The translations under genes and the position numbers were made by a program. A stretch of DNA of 64,000 bases, from NCBI RefSeq assembly GCF_003967275.1, contig NZ_AP018721.1, positions 806,001-870,000 of the forward strand, in the 5' to 3' direction. The notes under the pieces are model-generated. The model was not told the DNA's origin. It worked only from the letters and a program-made list of their open reading frames with translations, and did no database searches. Shown piece by piece: positions 43,066 to 50,908 of this stretch; the first letter of the stretch is position 1, and each line of letters starts with the position of its first letter. This DNA is from Sulfuritortus calidifontis. Its GTDB lineage: Bacteria > Pseudomonadota > Gammaproteobacteria > Burkholderiales > Thiobacillaceae.

Positions 43066-44388
43066 ATGGACCGTCCGCCCGCCCGTGTGCCCAGTCATCG
43101 CGCCAGCCGTCTGCTGCATCTGGGCGGCCTGGCCGCCGGGCTGGCCGGCGGCATGCTGGCCGAGGGCGCCCGCCGCGTGGCGCGCGGCGAGCTGCCCGAG
43201 GCGCGCGCGCTGCTGCTCACCCCGGACAATGCGGCCCGTCTGGCGGAAAAGCTTTCGCGTCTGCGCGGGGCGGCGATGAAGGTGGGGCAACTGCTGTCGA
43301 TGGAGGCGGGCGACCTCCTGCCGCCCGAGTTTACCGCGGTGCTGGCCCGGCTGCGCGAAGATGCCCATTTCATGCCCCTGGGCCAGCTGGCCGAGGTCCT
43401 GGAGGCGCAGTGGGGCACCGACTGGGATGCCCGCTTCGAGCGCTTTGCCTTCACCCCGATGGCGGCGGCCTCGATTGGCCAGGTGCACGAGGCGCTGCTC
43501 AAGGACGGCCGGCGTCTGGCGATCAAGGTGCAATATCCCGGCGTACGCCGCAGCATCGACAGCGATGTCGACAACGTGGCGTCATTGCTGCGCGTGCTGC
43601 CGCTGCTGCCGGGCAATGCCCGGCTGGACGAGCTCCTGGCCGAGGCCAAGCGCCAGTTGCACCAGGAGGCCGACTACCGGCAGGAGGCCGAGCACATCCG
43701 CCGCTTCCGCGCGCTGCTCGCGGACGAGGCCGAGCTCATGCTGCCCGAGGTGGTGGCGGAGCTCAGCACCGGCGACGTCCTGGCCATGAGCTTCATCCCG
43801 GGTGGGCCGGTCGAGGCCCTGGCCGATGCCGAGCCGGCCCTGCGCGACCGCATCGCCGGCCAGCTCATCCGCCTGCTGCTGCGCGAGTTCCTGGAATTCG
43901 GCGTGGTGCAGACCGACCCCAACTTCGCCAATTTCCGCTACGACCCGGCCTCGCAGCGCCTGGGCCTGCTCGATTTCGGCGCCACCCGGGTCTATCCGCC
44001 CGAGCGCATGGCCCAGGTGCGCCGGCTGATGGCGGCCGCCTGCGCCGGCGACGCCAAGGCCATTGCGGCGGCGGCGCACGAGGCGGGCTATTTGACCGAG
44101 ACCGACCCGCCCGAGCGTCAGCAGGCGGTGACCGAACTCTTCCTCCTGGTGGGCGAGCCGGCGCGCCAGCCCGGCCCCTACGATTTCGGCGCGTCCGACC
44201 TGACCCTGCGCCTGCGCGATTCGAGCTACATGGTCGGCTTCGATCAGGGCCTGTGGCGGCCGCCGCCAGCCGACCTGATTTTCCTGCACCGCAAGCTGGC
44301 CGGCAGTTTTTTGCTGTGCGCCCGGCTCAAGGCGCGGGTGGACGTGGCCGCCCTGATGCGGGCGCAACTGGAAGGAGACATGGCATGA
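43066..44388 (+). CDS. UbiB/ABC1 atypical kinase-like protein
   Basis: 440 residues of the ABC1/ADCK family. KVGQLLSM is the KxGQ motif. AAASIGQVHEA is the Ala-rich loop in place of a P-loop, with the catalytic Lys in LAIKVQYPGVRRSID. QTDPNFANFRYD and LLDFGATR supply Asn and Asp. No C-terminal TM pair as in UbiB is evident. It may help quinone metabolism or act as a stress ATPase. AGGAG precedes the ATG. Confidence 0.82.
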   Translation: MDRPPARVPSHRASRLLHLGGLAAGLAGGMLAEGARRVARGELPEARALLLTPDNAARLAEKLSRLRGAAMKVGQLLSMEAGDLLPPEFTAVLARLREDAHFMPLGQLAEVLEAQWGTDWDARFERFAFTPMAAASIGQVHEALLKDGRRLAIKVQYPGVRRSIDSDVDNVASLLRVLPLLPGNARLDELLAEAKRQLHQEADYRQEAEHIRRFRALLADEAELMLPEVVAELSTGDVLAMSFIPGGPVEALADAEPALRDRIAGQLIRLLLREFLEFGVVQTDPNFANFRYDPASQRLGLLDFGATRVYPPERMAQVRRLMAAACAGDAKAIAAAAHEAGYLTETDPPERQQAVTELFLLVGEPARQPGPYDFGASDLTLRLRDSSYMVGFDQGLWRPPPADLIFLHRKLAGSFLLCARLKARVDVAALMRAQLEGDMA

Positions 44389-44708
44389 ATGGAATCCTCA
44401 GCTTTACCGCCATCAGCGCCAGCGGTCAGGCCTATGACATCGATTTTCCGCTGCACCCCCAAACCCGTTCGGCCCAGGCCGTGTCGGATCTGCTGGGCGC
44501 CGTGCTGGACGCCATCAGCCGACGCGCGCAAGACGGGCGCGACCTGAGCGACGGCGACGTGCTGCAGGCCCTGGCCATGGCGCTGGCGATCCGCGCCCGC
44601 ATGGTAGGGGGTTCGGCCGAGTCGGCCGCGGCGCTGGTGAGCGAGTTGTGCGATTCGGCCTTCACGGCTGCCTATGCCGCCGCGCCCTATGCCACGGGCC
44701 GGGCCTGA
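44385..44708 (+). CDS. Small hypothetical protein coupled to ABC1 kinase
   Basis: 107 residues, starting at an ATG that overlaps the kinase stop (ATGA). It reads MNGILSFTAISASGQAYDID, then a helical stretch rich in Ala. No known motif is seen. Tight coupling suggests a partner of the ABC1-like protein. Confidence 0.6.
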   Translation: MNGILSFTAISASGQAYDIDFPLHPQTRSAQAVSDLLGAVLDAISRRAQDGRDLSDGDVLQALAMALAIRARMVGGSAESAAALVSELCDSAFTAAYAAAPYATGRA

Positions 44709-44750
44709 GGCCCAAATTTCATCTTTGCCCCGCCCTGAGGAGGGCCGACC

Positions 44751-45104
44751 ATGGAAACGATGACCCTGAAACTGCGCGGCAAGGCCGCGGATGCAAGCGA
44801 GATCTACCGCAGCTATTACCTGGTGACCGATGGCGGACGCATGGCCGGGCGCGGCCGCGCCTCGGCCATTCCGATGTCGGCCGGCGCGCCGATGCCCGAG
44901 CTGGATTATGTGGAAGTGAGCCAGGGTGGCGAGGAGCAGGCGCTCAAGACCCTGGTCGCCACCCTGTGCGCCCTGCCCGGCAACCAGGGCTTGCAGATTG
45001 AACCCAGATTATCCATTAGGCCGGCCATGGCCCCGGCGGGCAATCGAGTGAGCCAATGCCAGCCGGGTCTTGGGGCGGGTCCTGCCGGCCTGCGCGCGCC
45101 CTGA
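44751..45104 (+). CDS. Hypothetical protein whose 3' end is MITE-derived
   Basis: 117 codons. Residues 1-83 look native (MTLKLRGKAADASEIYRSYY). From about residue 84 the frame enters the element at 45001 and continues EPRLSIRPAMAPAGNRV to a new stop. The native protein was therefore probably a little longer or ended differently. A ribosome-binding GAGGAGGG precedes the ATG. The function is unknown. Confidence 0.5.
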   Translation: METMTLKLRGKAADASEIYRSYYLVTDGGRMAGRGRASAIPMSAGAPMPELDYVEVSQGGEEQALKTLVATLCALPGNQGLQIEPRLSIRPAMAPAGNRVSQCQPGLGAGPAGLRAP

Positions 45105-45233
45105 CGGGCGCCTGGCGGCGGCTGTGCGCCCGTCCTCCTCGCCCATAGAACGACTATGGGCTCGTCGCCCGTGCGCGAATCCGCTCACCATGCGCCTCGC
45201 CATCATCGCGCGCCCTAATGGACAATCTGGGTT
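45001..45233. mobile_element. MITE-like element, family 3 (TIR AACCCAGATTRTCCATTAGG)
   Basis: The left end AACCCAGATTATCCATTAGG and the inverse of the right end (AACCCAGATTGTCCATTAGG) differ at one of 20 bases. The 233-bp element contains the internal palindrome CCCATAGAACGACTATGGG. I see no clear target duplication and no ORF of its own. It accounts for nearly all of the gap between 44751-45104 and the nitroreductase gene. Confidence 0.75.
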
Positions 45234-45299
45234 GAACTGAACGGCCGCTCCAGCTGAAGCCGACCCGATCCACACCGCGCCACCCAGGAGGGACTGAAC

Positions 45300-45908
45300 A
45301 TGGATACCTTCGACGCTATCTACCAGCGCCGCGCCGTCAAGCATTTCGACCCGACGCACCGCCTGACACCGGACGAAGAGAAACGGCTGCTGGAGGCGGC
45401 CATCCAATCGCCCACCAGTTTCAACATCCAGCATTGGCGCTTTGTCATCCTGCGCGACCCCGAGCTGCGACGGCAGATCCGGGCGCTGGCCGCCGATCAG
45501 GCTCAGGTCACCGACGCCTCGCTGCTGGTGCTGCTGACGGCTGACGTGAAGGCCTGGCAAAAGCAGCCGGAGCGCTACTGGCGCAATGCGCCCAAGGACG
45601 TGGCGCAGATGGTGGTGGCCTGGATCGGCCCGTTTCACGAAGGGCGCGACTGGCTGCAGCGGGACGAGGCGCAGCGCTCGATCGGCATGGCGGCGCAGAC
45701 GCTGATGCTGGCCGCCAAGGCGATGGGCTACGATTCCTGCCCCATGATCGGTTACGAGATCGAGCGGGTGGCCGAACTGATTCGCTTGCCGGCCGACCAC
45801 GTCATGGGCCCGATGATCGCCATTGGCAAGGCGACCCAACCGGTCTGGCCCAAGCCGGGCCAATTGGCGCTGGCCGAAGTGGTGCTGGAAAACCGATTCC
45901 CGGCTTGA
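45300..45908 (+). CDS. Nitroreductase-family flavoprotein
   Basis: 202 residues. The FMN motif QRRAVKHFDP is at the N-terminus and SPTSFNIQHWRF is the family core. The C-terminal half has MGYDSCPMIGYE. It is an oxygen-insensitive NAD(P)H-dependent nitroreductase type. The physiological substrate is not known. GGAGG precedes the ATG. Confidence 0.85.
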   Translation: MDTFDAIYQRRAVKHFDPTHRLTPDEEKRLLEAAIQSPTSFNIQHWRFVILRDPELRRQIRALAADQAQVTDASLLVLLTADVKAWQKQPERYWRNAPKDVAQMVVAWIGPFHEGRDWLQRDEAQRSIGMAAQTLMLAAKAMGYDSCPMIGYEIERVAELIRLPADHVMGPMIAIGKATQPVWPKPGQLALAEVVLENRFPA

Positions 45909-45934
45909 GGGGAGCGGCTTGGAACACGGCCCCT

Positions 45935-46045
45935 GACGGCCTCAACCCCAACTTCGGCTTCGTCGTCACGCCTGGGTGATCCTTATCGACTCCGGCGCCA
46001 GCCTGCTGGGGGCGAAGAAGATCAAGGCCGCCACCACCCAGGCTG
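45935..46045 (+). pseudogene. Decayed fragment of the MBL-fold hydrolase
   Basis: DGLNPNFGFVVTP, then after a deletion of about 4 bases VILIDSGASLLGAKKIKAA. This matches DGLNANYGFIVTP and GVILIDSGAS of the intact gene at 19174-20103. Only about 40 codons remain and they are frameshifted. The rest of 45909-46176 shows no gene. Confidence 0.75.
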
Positions 46046-46176
46046 AATCATTTCCATCCGGGCCATGCGTGCGCGTCCCCGACGCTGGATGCGTAGCGGC
46101 AATGCGCCGAACAGCCAGCACTTATCCTCTTCAAATCCAGATGTGCGGCCGTCGCGACACCCCGTCGCCCTTGACC

Positions 46177-46206
46177 AAAAAAAACGGGGCACTCGCGTGC
46201 CCCGTT
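46177..46206 (-). terminator. Rho-independent terminator of aioBA
   Basis: On the minus strand AACGGGGCA-CGCGAG-TGCCCCGTT is followed directly by a run of T. The stem is perfect at 9 bp. It lies 18 bp after the aioA stop codon. Confidence 0.9.
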
Positions 46207-46223
46207 GACAAGCCCAGGATCGG

Positions 46224-48707
46224 TCAGAACGCGTAGCGCCGCGACTTGAAGCTCACCGTCGCCTTGTAGGCGCCGCCGGTGATCTTGCGCAGGTTTGCCC
46301 AGGTGTGTTTGTAGTCCGGCACCACATTGCGATCCACCGCCTCGGTGGTGACGTCGCCCTGGATGCCGTTGTAGTGCCCGAACTGCATGAACACGTGATT
46401 GCGTTTGGCATCCTCGGTGAGGTACGCCATGGCGTAGGTCGAGCCGTAGTCGTTGTACAACTCGACGATGTCGCCGCTGGCGATCCCCAGTTCGGCAGCG
46501 TCGGCCGGGTTGATTTCCACCGGAGCCATCGGCCAGCGTTCCTTTATGTCCGGGTTGTACTGGTCGTGATACATGCTCTGCCAGGCTTCGTTGGTGCGGC
46601 CGCTGTTGACCCAGAAACGATACTTGTCCTTCTGCTTCTGTACCGATGGGAACAGTCCCTTCCACGGCGACGGCTTGAAGTGGGCGAGCCCGTCGTCGGT
46701 GCCGAACTTGTCGGTGTAGAGCATCTCGGTACCGATGAGCTTGTCGCCTTTGACTTCCTTGATCGGCAACTGAACGCCGTTGTTGCCCGCCTTGGCGAGC
46801 AGCGCGTAGGTCGCCAGATGGCCGGTATCCCCGCCCTGGCTGTGGATCTCGCCACCCACGTCCTTGATGCCGCCGTAGCGGAAGCCATCGTTGAACGCGT
46901 CCTCTTCGGTCTTCCAGTTGAAGCCCTTGAAGCGGTCGGCCATTTTGGCGTTGCCTTCCTTCTCGTACATCGCTTTCAGGGTATTGGCGATATCCGCGGC
47001 GATCAGGCAGTCGGGTTTGGCCGAGCCGGGCGGGTCCATGAACTTCTGCGACAGGCGCAGGCGCCGCTCGCCGTTCATGGAGGTGAGGTTCATCTCGCCC
47101 GGATGCGCGGCCGGAAGCAGCAGGTGCGCGGCCTCGGCCATCATCGTCGGGTACAGGTTGATGGTCGCGACGAACAGGCCCCCCTTGTTGGCGACGGCAT
47201 CATAGATCGCCTCGACCATTTCCTGCGTGCTGGCGCCGCGCGCCTTGCGCATCGCCTGCTTGACGATTTCCGAGCGGCGCAGCACGGCGTCGCGGAATTG
47301 CTCGGCGTTGCAGGTGGTCTGGAAGGTGTTCACGCCCCAGAAGGTCATCATCTGCACCTTGCCGTTGATGATCTCCTGGTCGACGTAGATCTTCTCGCCG
47401 GTGGGGTGGGGCGGGCGCGCATAGCCTTCCTGGTGGCCGCCCATGCGCACGCAGCCGGTGCCGCGCCGGCCGCCGACGTTGTGGGTGGCGATCACGAGGT
47501 CGAGCAGCGAGGACTGGATGGCGTAGTTGTCGTTGCCCCAGATGATGCCCTTCTCGTAGGCATGCATGGTGCGCTTCATCTTGCCGCCGGCCTTGGGTTT
47601 GTAGGCCCATTCCGCCGCCTGCTTGAGCTTGGCCACGGGCACGCCGGTAATGCGGCTGCACTCGTCGAGGCTCATCCGGTTGGCCTTGGCGGCTTCGTCG
47701 AAGCCCTTGGTGCGCTTGGCGATGAAATCGCGGTCGATCCAGCCCTGGTCAATCACATAGGTGAACAGGCCGTTGAACAGCGCCACGTCGGTGCCCGGCT
47801 GGATGTCGAGGTGCAGCACGCTGTCCTTGCCGACGGCGGTCTCGCAGATGGCGATGGAAGGCGTGCGACGCGGATCGACGAAAATGATCTTGCCGGGGCC
47901 GACCTCCTCGCCCGGGAACCATTTCTTCTTCTTGTCCACGGTCGAGCCCTGCAGGTTGGGCATCCAGTGGTAGAGGAAGTAGTTGGTCTGGGTTTCGTAG
48001 GGGTTGTTGCCGATGCTCATGATGCAGTCGGCGACCTCGGCATCCTCGTAGGAATTATTCAGTTCCATGATGCCCATCTCGCGCGTGGCGTGGCACTCGG
48101 AGTTATAGGCCTGCCGGTTGTGGATGCGCACCATAGGGGTTTGCAGGGCGGTGAACATCAGCTTGCCCGAGCCCCAGGTATTCTCGAAACCGCCGCCGGC
48201 GCCGCCATGGTCGAAGGTGACGAAACCGATCTCGCGCGGGCCCTTGTTGTCGAGGATCTTCTTGGTCACGCCGGCGTAGAGCGCCAGCGCCTGATTCCAG
48301 TCGGTCTCCAGCCACTGGTCGCCGGTATAAAGGCGCGGATTGGCAAGGCGCTCGCCCGTGAGCGTCCCGTCGGCATACATGTAGCTTGCCATGCGCAGGC
48401 CGCGCACCGAGCCGCCCCCCTGGTTCACGACGCATTCCTTGTCGGGCACGATGAGGATGTGGTGACGCCGGCCATCCTTGTCGGTCACGACGTTCTGCTG
48501 GGTCGGCGTGGCGATGGTTGCGAACGGCGGCAACTGCCGACGGAAGTCCAGGCCCAGCGCATTCTGATGGGGAGCCTTGCCGCCTTCGGTGTTTTCCGGC
48601 CACTTGTAGACGTGATAACCGCAGCCGACGATGCAGAAGTGGCAGGTCATGTTGGTCTTCTGCGCATTGACGGGCGGCAGTGCGATGCGATCTTTTGCTT
48701 TAGCCAT
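46224..48707 (-). CDS. aioA: Arsenite oxidase large subunit AioA
   Basis: 827 residues, the normal AioA size. The [3Fe-4S] motif is Cys22-X2-Cys25-X3-Cys29 in [36 protein letters not shown] follows with the usual Ser. The molybdopterin-binding core has [29 protein letters not shown] and [17 protein letters not shown]. It has no signal and is exported with AioB by Tat. It oxidises As(III) to As(V) in the periplasm and gives electrons to cytochrome c or a copper protein. It lies 14 bp after aioB. Confidence 0.95.
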   Translation of the reverse strand: MAKAKDRIALPPVNAQKTNMTCHFCIVGCGYHVYKWPENTEGGKAPHQNALGLDFRRQLPPFATIATPTQQNVVTDKDGRRHHILIVPDKECVVNQGGGSVRGLRMASYMYADGTLTGERLANPRLYTGDQWLETDWNQALALYAGVTKKILDNKGPREIGFVTFDHGGAGGGFENTWGSGKLMFTALQTPMVRIHNRQAYNSECHATREMGIMELNNSYEDAEVADCIMSIGNNPYETQTNYFLYHWMPNLQGSTVDKKKKWFPGEEVGPGKIIFVDPRRTPSIAICETAVGKDSVLHLDIQPGTDVALFNGLFTYVIDQGWIDRDFIAKRTKGFDEAAKANRMSLDECSRITGVPVAKLKQAAEWAYKPKAGGKMKRTMHAYEKGIIWGNDNYAIQSSLLDLVIATHNVGGRRGTGCVRMGGHQEGYARPPHPTGEKIYVDQEIINGKVQMMTFWGVNTFQTTCNAEQFRDAVLRRSEIVKQAMRKARGASTQEMVEAIYDAVANKGGLFVATINLYPTMMAEAAHLLLPAAHPGEMNLTSMNGERRLRLSQKFMDPPGSAKPDCLIAADIANTLKAMYEKEGNAKMADRFKGFNWKTEEDAFNDGFRYGGIKDVGGEIHSQGGDTGHLATYALLAKAGNNGVQLPIKEVKGDKLIGTEMLYTDKFGTDDGLAHFKPSPWKGLFPSVQKQKDKYRFWVNSGRTNEAWQSMYHDQYNPDIKERWPMAPVEINPADAAELGIASGDIVELYNDYGSTYAMAYLTEDAKRNHVFMQFGHYNGIQGDVTTEAVDRNVVPDYKHTWANLRKITGGAYKATVSFKSRRYAF

Positions 48708-48721
48708 GGTCTCTCTCCTCC

Positions 48722-49243
48722 TTACAGCACATTGGCCTGGCGGCCATAAATCAGGCCATCCACGGCGACGGCGGTGACGGTGTCATTCTTCGCGTTGTAT
48801 TCCAGCACGATGCGCGGCAGGTTGGTCGGTGCCTGGCCGCAGACCATCTGACCGCCTTTTTCGGCATCGAAGATGCTGTAGTGGCAGGGGCACTTGAAGC
48901 AGCGGTCCTTGCTGTCGTAGGAGGTGGGGCAGCCCTGGTGCGTGCAGAGGATGCTGTAGGCGACGATGTCCTTGTTCGGTCCCACGCCGCCGGGTACGGC
49001 CACGCCCATTTTGATTGCCTGGCAGGGGCTCGACGCATCCGGGTAATTGAACGCCACCGGTTCGTTGACCTTCATCTCGCCCGCCTTGCCGACGGCCTTG
49101 ATCGGATAAGGCAGGGTGGTGCCGGTATTGACCGGCGCAGCTTCGGCCGTGGCGGGCGCCAGGCCGGTCACCGCTACACCGGCACCTGCGGCAAGGCCGC
49201 CGCTCATCTTGAAGAAATCCCGGCGGGATACCTGTTGGGTCAT
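48722..49243 (-). CDS. aioB: Arsenite oxidase Rieske subunit AioB
   Basis: 173 residues. The Tat signal is [16 protein letters not shown]. The Rieske [2Fe-2S] ligands are in CTHQGCP and CPCHYSIFD, plus the extra cysteine pair (GC and FKC) that can form a disulfide. The start at 49243 is backed by GGAGGAAG and by the Tat motif; an ATG at 49303 is out of context. It is the first gene of the aioBA operon. No aioXSR is present in this window. Confidence 0.93.
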   Translation of the reverse strand: MTQQVSRRDFFKMSGGLAAGAGVAVTGLAPATAEAAPVNTGTTLPYPIKAVGKAGEMKVNEPVAFNYPDASSPCQAIKMGVAVPGGVGPNKDIVAYSILCTHQGCPTSYDSKDRCFKCPCHYSIFDAEKGGQMVCGQAPTNLPRIVLEYNAKNDTVTAVAVDGLIYGRQANVL

Positions 49244-49291
49244 GTCTTCCTCCTGTTTGAATGGCGTGCGTGTCTCGCACCTGTTTGGTAT

Positions 49292-49308
49292 AGCACAATG
49301 CAAGCCAA
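49292..49308 (-). promoter_or_regulatory. Candidate sigma-54 promoter of aioBA
   Basis: On the minus strand TTGGCTTGCATTGTGCT has GG and GC separated by 10 bases, as required for -24/-12 promoters. It keeps TTGGC and TGCT. The start site would be near 49281, giving a leader of about 38 nt before aioB. Sigma-54 control of aioBA is known in other proteobacteria. Confidence 0.55.
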
Positions 49309-49345
49309 GCTTTAGTCATATTGAAAACAATGGGTTATATTCATC

Positions 49346-49361
49346 GTTACCGTTTGGCAAC
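49346..49361. promoter_or_regulatory. arx-like palindromic operator upstream of aioBA
   Basis: GTTACCGTTTGGCAAC matches the GTTAC-N6-GTAAC palindrome of the arx promoter with one change. It is closest to the third arx site GTTACCGCCTGGTGAC. It lies 38 bp upstream of the -24 element. I see only one copy here. Confidence 0.55.
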
Positions 49362-49542
49362 TGAAAAGCGGTCGCGCCATAAGTTCAGAAATCTTCGGCA
49401 CTCCTTTGAGTTTGAAGGAGCGCCATGCAGGTTCAGCAGATTGGATACGGAGCCGGGGCTTCTACCGGATAGCGAAACCGGGGCATCTTTGGGACACCCA
49501 ACGAAGACTTGAAATCCTGTGCTTTTGGCAGGTAATACCTAA

Positions 49543-49685
49543 CAGGCCGTTGAAAAACGTAGCGAGGATGGCCAGATGCAAGGCGCACGGAGCGCAGCGA
49601 CCGAGACATATCAAATAGATAGGCGAGGGAGCGAGCACCGCGCAACGCCGCAGATGGCCCACCGCAGTAGTTTTTCAACGGCCTG
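49543..49685. mobile_element. MITE, family 1, second copy, 143 bp
   Basis: It starts CAGGCCGTTGAAAAAC and ends with the inverse. It is flanked by CTAA (49539-49542 and 49686-49689), the inverse of the TTAG found around the copy at 34591-34796. The two copies are in opposite orientation and share both terminal regions. This one lacks about 63 internal bases. Confidence 0.85.
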
Positions 49686-49721
49686 CTAACCAAACTGGAC
49701 CAAACCTGGAAGTATTTGGTC

Positions 49722-49808
49722 ATGAAGAAATGTCCTGGTTGCGGCTACAGTCGACTGTATCAGTTGGCTGATGGCCGTCACACAACGAGCGTAAGCTCGA
49801 AGCCCTGA
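49722..49808 (+). pseudogene. Possible transposase zinc-ribbon fragment
   Basis: A 28-codon ORF begins KKCPGCGYSRLYQLADGRH, like the N-terminal zinc ribbon of IS1595-type transposases, then stops. Nothing further of a transposase follows. It overlaps the sufB-like remnant in another frame. Confidence 0.35.
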
Positions 49809-49870
49809 TGGCGCGCGTGCTGGCGCCTGACGCAGCGGTGGATCGCATCATCCTGGGCCTGCTGGGCTGA
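49784..49870 (+). pseudogene. Remnant of a sufB-like gene 3' end
   Basis: NERKLEALMARVLAPDAAVD then RIILGLLG and a stop align with DERQIEALMARGLSPEAAVD and RIILGMLG at the end of the intact gene at 11335-12270, about 22 of 28 positions identical. No other part of the gene is present. The remaining 49871-49951 shows nothing recognisable. Confidence 0.8.
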
Positions 49871-49951
49871 CCTGCTCGGCCTGTTGCCGCGCCCAGTCGT
49901 TCGAGGCCTGGCGCCGGCTGCCGTGGGCGATCAGGAGCCGATGTTTTTGCT

Positions 49952-50716
49952 TCAGGGCTTGGCCTTCTGGTCGTTGCCGCGCATCAGGCTCTCGATGAAC
50001 TCCCCAGCCAGGGGGAAGACGATGGTGTTGGTCTTGTCGCTGGCGATGTTGGACAGCGTCTGCAGATAGCGCAGCTGCATGGCCTGGGGCTGCTGGGCCA
50101 GCATCTGGGCGGCCTGCAGGAGTTTTTCCGAGGCCTGCAGTTCGCCTTCGGCGTGGATCACCTTGGCCCGCCGCTCGCGCTCCGCCTCGGCCTGCTTGGC
50201 GATGGCGCGCACCATGGATTCGTCGATGTCGACGTGCTTGATCTCGACGTTGGAGACCTTGATGCCCCAGGCATCGGTCTGGCTGTCGAGTACCTGCTGG
50301 ATGTCCAGGTTGAGCCGCTCGCGCTCGGCCAGCATCTCGTCCAGCTCGTGCTTGCCCAGCACGGCCCGCAGCGTGGTCTGGGCCAGCTGGCTGGTGGCCG
50401 ACATGTAGTCCTCCACCTGGAGGATGGCGCGGGCCGGATCGACCACCCGGAAATAGACCACGGCGTTGACCTTGACCGAGACGTTGTCGCGCGAGATCAC
50501 GTCCTGGCTCGGCACGTCCATGACGATGGTGCGCAGGTCCACCCGCACCATCTGCTGGATGCCTGGCACCACCAGGATGAGGCCCGGGCCCTTCACCTTC
50601 CAGAAGCGGCCGAGCATGAAGATCACGCCGCGCTCGTATTCCCGCAGGATGCGGAGCGAGGCGACCACGAGCATGATGATGAGGAAGAGGGCGCCGAGGC
50701 CACCGAATCCGGGCAT
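49952..50716 (-). CDS. Slipin/stomatin-family (SPFH) membrane protein
   Basis: 254 residues. An N-terminal TM (LGALFLIIMLVVASLRIL) precedes an SPFH domain (REYERGVIFMLGRFWKVKGPG) and a coiled-coil EAERERRAKVIHAEGE. It ends with an oligomerisation helix. It pairs with the NfeD-type protease encoded just upstream on the same strand, the usual slipin/STOPP couple for membrane quality control. GGAGA precedes the ATG at 50716. Confidence 0.88.
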   Translation of the reverse strand: MPGFGGLGALFLIIMLVVASLRILREYERGVIFMLGRFWKVKGPGLILVVPGIQQMVRVDLRTIVMDVPSQDVISRDNVSVKVNAVVYFRVVDPARAILQVEDYMSATSQLAQTTLRAVLGKHELDEMLAERERLNLDIQQVLDSQTDAWGIKVSNVEIKHVDIDESMVRAIAKQAEAERERRAKVIHAEGELQASEKLLQAAQMLAQQPQAMQLRYLQTLSNIASDKTNTIVFPLAGEFIESLMRGNDQKAKP

Positions 50717-50746
50717 GTCAGTCTCCTTCGAAGTTGTCAGTTACCA

Positions 50747-50866
50747 GTTTTCAGTATTCAGTTTTCAGTATTCAGTTTTCAGTATTCAGCTTTCAGTATT
50801 CAGCTTTCAGTATTCAGCTTTCAGTATTCAGCTTTCAGTATTCAGCTTTCAGTATTCAGCTTTCAG
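50747..50866. repeat. 14-bp tandem repeat (GYTTTCAGTATTCA), about 8.6 units
   Basis: Eight full units start every 14 bp from 50747, the first three with GT and the others with GC at the second base, and end in a partial copy. Each unit is itself two related 7-mers. It lies in the leader of the slipin gene and after the NfeD gene. It is AT-rich against the background. Confidence 0.92.
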
Positions 50867-50908
50867 CGGTTGGTTGCCGGGGTTGGCTGACTGCAGGCTG
50901 CAAACCGA

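Noticed and set aside
46305-48749. 814-codon open frame on the plus strand
   Set aside because: It is antisense to aioA, whose family motifs and promoter/terminator context are unambiguous.
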